A stretch of 23,652 bases of DNA from Bacteroidota bacterium. Lineage in GTDB: Bacteria > Bacteroidota > Bacteroidia > NS11-12g > UBA9320. The notes under the pieces were generated by a model. That model did not search any database and had not been told where the DNA came from. It saw only the letters and a list, made by a program, of their open reading frames with translations. The translations under genes and the position numbers were made by a program. Shown here piece after piece: positions 22,831 through 23,652 of the stretch (position 1 is the first letter of the stretch; each line of letters starts with the position of its first letter). The stretch covers positions 1-23,652 of the forward strand of contig DNBZ01000152.1 of assembly GCA_003484585.1 (NCBI GenBank). Reading direction: 5' to 3'.

Positions 22831-23652
22831 ATGTTGTTATTCCTACGAATTTATATCGCTATTTCTTGTCTTGCTATTGCAAGTAATTTTACAAATGCAC
22901 AATCCATAGATCACTGGGAGACTGCTGTTAAAAACACTGACCAGTGGAGCTACTTCGTAGGAAGTAGCGAACCTGCTAATCTATGGATGCAGCCTAGCTT
23001 TGATGCTAATGCGTGGTCAGAAGGACAAGGTGGGTTTGGGTATGATGATGGTGATGACAATACTACTGTAGGAACTACATCCTCTATGTATATAAGAAAA
23101 ACATTTAACCTAGTAGACACCACCGTAATAAAATATCTTATACTCCATGCAGATTATGATGATGCTTTCGTAGCATATCTAAATGGTGTAGAAATAGCTC
23201 GAAGTAATATAGGCACAGTAGGCGTTCCTCCTACTTTTGATGCACTGGCTACCACTTTTAAGGAAGCTAATCTTTATCTGGGAGAACTCCCAGAATCCTA
23301 CGAATTTAGACCTACTAATTTTCGCTCATTCATAAAACAAGGTAGTAATACCTTGGCCATACAGATACATAATCAAAGCCTTACTTCCTCGGATTTGAGC
23401 AGTAACTTCTTTTTGACTTTGGGTATCAGTGATAATTCAACGAACTACCGTAGCACGCCTACGTGGTTTCTGCCACCAAGCATGGGAAGCACCTTACCAC
23501 TTTTTGTCATCACTACAGAAAATAATGCAGAAATCGTAGATGAGCCAAAAATAAATGCACATTTAGGGATAATAAATAATGTGGGACTCAATAATCTCGG
23601 AGATGCATACACTGGATATGACGGTGTTATTGGCATAGAAATACGTGGAGCA
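22831..23652 (+). CDS. Large CotH kinase-type secreted protein, N-terminal part (cut by window end)
   Basis: The reading frame is open from the ATG to the last base (274 codons), so the gene continues beyond the window. It starts with a Sec signal peptide ending NAQ (residues about 1-24). Next is a galactose-binding-like beta sandwich (WSYFVGSSEPANLW, then GGFGYDDGDDNT and MYIRKTFNL). It closes with the lead-in of the larger Bacteroidota CotH proteins, PLFVITTENNAEIVDEPKIN followed by LGIINN and YDGVIGIEIRGA, after which the family usually continues SSSQ. The catalytic part lies outside the window, so activity cannot be judged. Unlike the CotH at 3780 it lacks a lipoprotein signal, so it may be secreted, perhaps with a C-terminal sorting domain. 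Confidence 0.8.
   Translation, partial: MLLFLRIYIAISCLAIASNFTNAQSIDHWETAVKNTDQWSYFVGSSEPANLWMQPSFDANAWSEGQGGFGYDDGDDNTTVGTTSSMYIRKTFNLVDTTVIKYLILHADYDDAFVAYLNGVEIARSNIGTVGVPPTFDALATTFKEANLYLGELPESYEFRPTNFRSFIKQGSNTLAIQIHNQSLTSSDLSSNFFLTLGISDNSTNYRSTPTWFLPPSMGSTLPLFVITTENNAEIVDEPKINAHLGIINNVGLNNLGDAYTGYDGVIGIEIRGA

Overview
The window is an A+T-rich piece of a Bacteroidota chromosome. The support is threefold. Protein families typical of the phylum occur side by side (CotH, DUF2490, DUF4956, a DUF7009-like protein, lipoproteins). Starts lack Shine-Dalgarno sequences. The phylum's TAnnTTTG (-7) promoter box recurs in front of most transcription units. The codon style looks the same throughout, so most of the window reads as ordinary core chromosome; I see no phage, integrase, IS element, tRNA, rRNA or CRISPR array.

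Layout. 49-1404 is a lipoprotein joining a CxxCH haem motif to a copper type II monooxygenase-like region. 1730-5132 is a tightly overlapping four-gene operon: VTC polyphosphate polymerase-like enzyme, DUF4956 membrane protein, DUF2490 outer-membrane-like protein and CotH kinase-like lipoprotein. It is closed by a strong terminator at 5151-5188. 5267-12612 holds housekeeping and membrane genes: aspS, a small cysteine-containing membrane-anchored protein (-), a DUF1801 protein, rdgB (-), rarA, a CNNM/CBS/CorC transporter-like protein (-) and a GT-C-like multi-pass membrane protein. 12684-17759 is a molybdenum-enzyme region: a cyclophilin lipoprotein, a DUF7009-like protein, fdhD, a YdeP-type molybdopterin oxidoreductase, a 62-residue membrane protein and mobA. 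On the minus strand, 17866-19352 holds a membrane protein coupled to a THEP1-like NTPase, and 19468-21598 holds a minimal ISC operon (iscS, iscU, iscA). 21770-22786 is an unrecognised secreted protein. 22831 to the window end is the N-terminal part of a second, larger CotH-type protein.

How the genes work together. The ISC genes supply Fe-S clusters. IscS is also the family that supplies sulfur to FdhD-type proteins, so the ISC, FdhD, YdeP-like oxidoreductase and MobA genes form a plausible neighbourhood for building and maturing a molybdenum enzyme. The VTC-DUF4956-DUF2490-CotH operon puts a cytoplasmic phosphoryl-polymer enzyme, an inner-membrane protein, an outer-membrane-like protein and a surface-lipoprotein kinase fold in one translationally coupled unit; this is the best candidate here for an incompletely understood system.

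Other points of interest: (i) a TTTG box lies 5-10 nt before the start codon at nine loci, implying leaderless or nearly leaderless mRNAs, sometimes with GTG or TTG starts; (ii) rarA has no ATG/GTG/TTG before its conserved N-terminus and may start at ATA; (iii) mobA has an in-frame extra segment of about 25-30 codons bounded by a 5-bp direct repeat (TGACT), placed just after the nucleotide-binding loop.
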